A stretch of 64,000 nucleotides of DNA, from contig NZ_JBKINJ010000002.1 in assembly GCF_046602855.1 (NCBI RefSeq), positions 372,001 through 436,000 on the forward strand. Direction: 5' to 3'. Below are positions 62,908-64,000 of this stretch, piece after piece (the first letter of the stretch is position 1; the number at the start of each line of letters is the position of its first letter). A program made the position numbers and the translations under genes. Source of the stretch: Gracilimonas sp046602855. Lineage in GTDB: Bacteria; Bacteroidota; Rhodothermia; Balneolales; Balneolaceae. The notes beneath the pieces are model-generated. The model was not told the DNA's origin, did no database searches, and saw only the letters and a list, made by a program, of their open reading frames with translations.

Positions 62908-64000
62908 ATGAAAAAAATCCATCTCCTACTGCTTATACTTTTTTTACTCCCTGGAACTCTTATAGCCCAAGATATTTATTATCCCGGCACCTGGGGAGAT
63001 TGGGAGAATAAATCGCCTGAAGACCTCGGATTAAATGCCGATAAGATTCAGGAAGCCATACAATACGCACAGGAAAATGAGACGAGCAACCCCCGCAGCA
63101 TGGAAGAGAATCACTATGGGACTTTTGGTCGCGAACCCTTTGGGGATGGCATCGGTCCTTTTAAAGATAGAGGACCACAAACCGGTATCATCATTAAAAA
63201 CGGATACATTGTAGCAGAATGGGGTGAACCGTTTCGCGTAGATATGACGCACAGTGTTACTAAAAGTTTCCTCACTACAACCATTGGAATTGCCTACGAT
63301 CGTGGATTGATCCGGGATGTAAATGAAAAGGTAGATCAGTATATGGCTCCCATCTATTTCATGGAATGGGATAACAATCAAAACAAAGCGGATACCTTCA
63401 AAGAACCCAAAGTATTTGAGCCGTTCAAAGGAGATCACAATTCCAAGATCACCTGGAATCACCTGCTCCGGCAGACTTCCGACTGGGAAGGCACCTTATG
63501 GGGAAAACCTGACTGGGCTGATCGCCCTTCCGGAGAACGCTCGGATTGGATGACCCGTGAACGACATGAACCCGGTACTGTATTTGAATACAACGATGTG
63601 CGCGTCAATCTTCTGGCTCTCGCTGCTATGAATGTATTACGCGAGCCGCTTCCCAAAGTACTTCGTGAAGAGGTGATGGATAAGATCGGAGCCTCCCCAA
63701 CCTGGCGCTGGATGGGATATGAGAATTCATGGGTTATCATAGATGGACAACAAATACAGGCCGTAAGCGGTGGAGGTCACTGGGGCGGAGGTATGTTCAT
63801 CAGTGCCCGGGACCAGGCCCGATTTGGTCTGCTCACCCTTAGAAACGGAAAGTGGAAAAAAGAACAAATTATTTCTGAAGAATGGAATAAAATGGCCCAA
63901 ACACCCACCGAAGCCAACACTAATTACGGCTTTATGAATTGGTTTTTGAATGTTAATAAAGATCGTATACCCAGTGCCCCTAAATCCGCCTTTTTTCATC
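62908..64000 (+). CDS. Serine hydrolase (beta-lactamase/penicillin-binding-like), partial at the right edge
   Basis: At least 364 aa from the ATG at 62908, running off the window. A signal peptide (KKIHLLLLILFLLPGTLIAQ) is followed by a serine beta-lactamase-like fold with SVTK (Ser-x-x-Lys, about residue 117) and YND (Tyr-x-Asn-like). Conserved segments include GIIIKNGYIVAEWGEP, SKITWNHLLRQTSDWEG and SGGGHWGGGMFISARDQARFGLL. It is an esterase, transpeptidase-like or peptidase enzyme of the periplasm; which cannot be decided. Confidence 0.85.
   Translation, partial: MKKIHLLLLILFLLPGTLIAQDIYYPGTWGDWENKSPEDLGLNADKIQEAIQYAQENETSNPRSMEENHYGTFGREPFGDGIGPFKDRGPQTGIIIKNGYIVAEWGEPFRVDMTHSVTKSFLTTTIGIAYDRGLIRDVNEKVDQYMAPIYFMEWDNNQNKADTFKEPKVFEPFKGDHNSKITWNHLLRQTSDWEGTLWGKPDWADRPSGERSDWMTRERHEPGTVFEYNDVRVNLLALAAMNVLREPLPKVLREEVMDKIGASPTWRWMGYENSWVIIDGQQIQAVSGGGHWGGGMFISARDQARFGLLTLRNGKWKKEQIISEEWNKMAQTPTEANTNYGFMNWFLNVNKDRIPSAPKSAFFH

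Overview
The window reads as a chromosomal piece of a moderately AT-rich (GC in the low 40s by eye), Gram-negative, didermal bacterium of the Bacteroidota/Rhodothermota/Balneolota assemblage. Pointers are an LptD-like outer-membrane assembly protein, a SurA/PpiD-type chaperone, MCE lipid-transport remnants, a DivIC/FtsB-like gene, a large CarB without its C-terminal regulatory domain (a form I associate with Flavobacteriia and relatives), sortilin-like Asp-box proteins, TolC/RND efflux and generally weak Shine-Dalgarno sites. The exact taxon cannot be fixed from the sequence alone.

Layout. 1-11.2 kb is core housekeeping: end of an MCE protein, PpiD-like chaperone, ribD-ribE, then on the minus strand divIC-ROK kinase-lptD, tRNA-Lys, a thioredoxin-fold protein, then HIT, aroQ and a flippase. 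11.3-15.7 kb holds a NYN/cold-shock fusion, a Zn/Cd-type P-type ATPase, a methyltransferase and an AraC regulator with a metal-binding-like N-terminus. 15.9-24.6 kb is accessory: a giant secreted beta-propeller, a damaged VOC gene, HigA, an MFS carrier, an HAF-repeat lipoprotein and two tandem LuxR regulators, the first broken by a one-base homopolymer shift.

24.7-39.6 kb is a compact copper island, all on the plus strand: Met/His/Cys-rich secreted protein, CusA-CusC-CusB efflux, PII-NG, a 28% methionine periplasmic protein, a leader peptide with a SHOCT protein, multicopper oxidase, permease, DUF2231 protein, CopB-type ATPase and a Cys-rich GDCCVxC-like protein. Together they export, oxidise, bind and sense copper. 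39.8-44.3 kb carries an ATP-cone/nuclease fusion, a beta-CASP metallohydrolase, a ferredoxin-CDGSH protein, DUF423, a secreted unknown and a decayed MmcQ/YjbR gene. 44.5-53.1 kb has an atypical aquaporin, an OmpR-type two-component pair, SDR, DUF58, a DASS carrier, a receiver with a cyclic-nucleotide-binding-domain kinase, and a cupin.

53.1-61.1 kb is the region I consider most unusual: recQ, carB and carA are separated and bounded by two cassettes of about 0.6 kb. Each consists of one GxxExxY (PD-(D/E)XK nuclease-fold) gene framed by palindromic repeats that share a grammar; in the second the flanking copies are 77-nt direct repeats. A 27-nt repeat between carA and carB recurs exactly between cusA and cusC. 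The window ends with a small membrane protein, a beta-propeller gene with a homopolymer frameshift in its signal peptide, and the start of a serine hydrolase.
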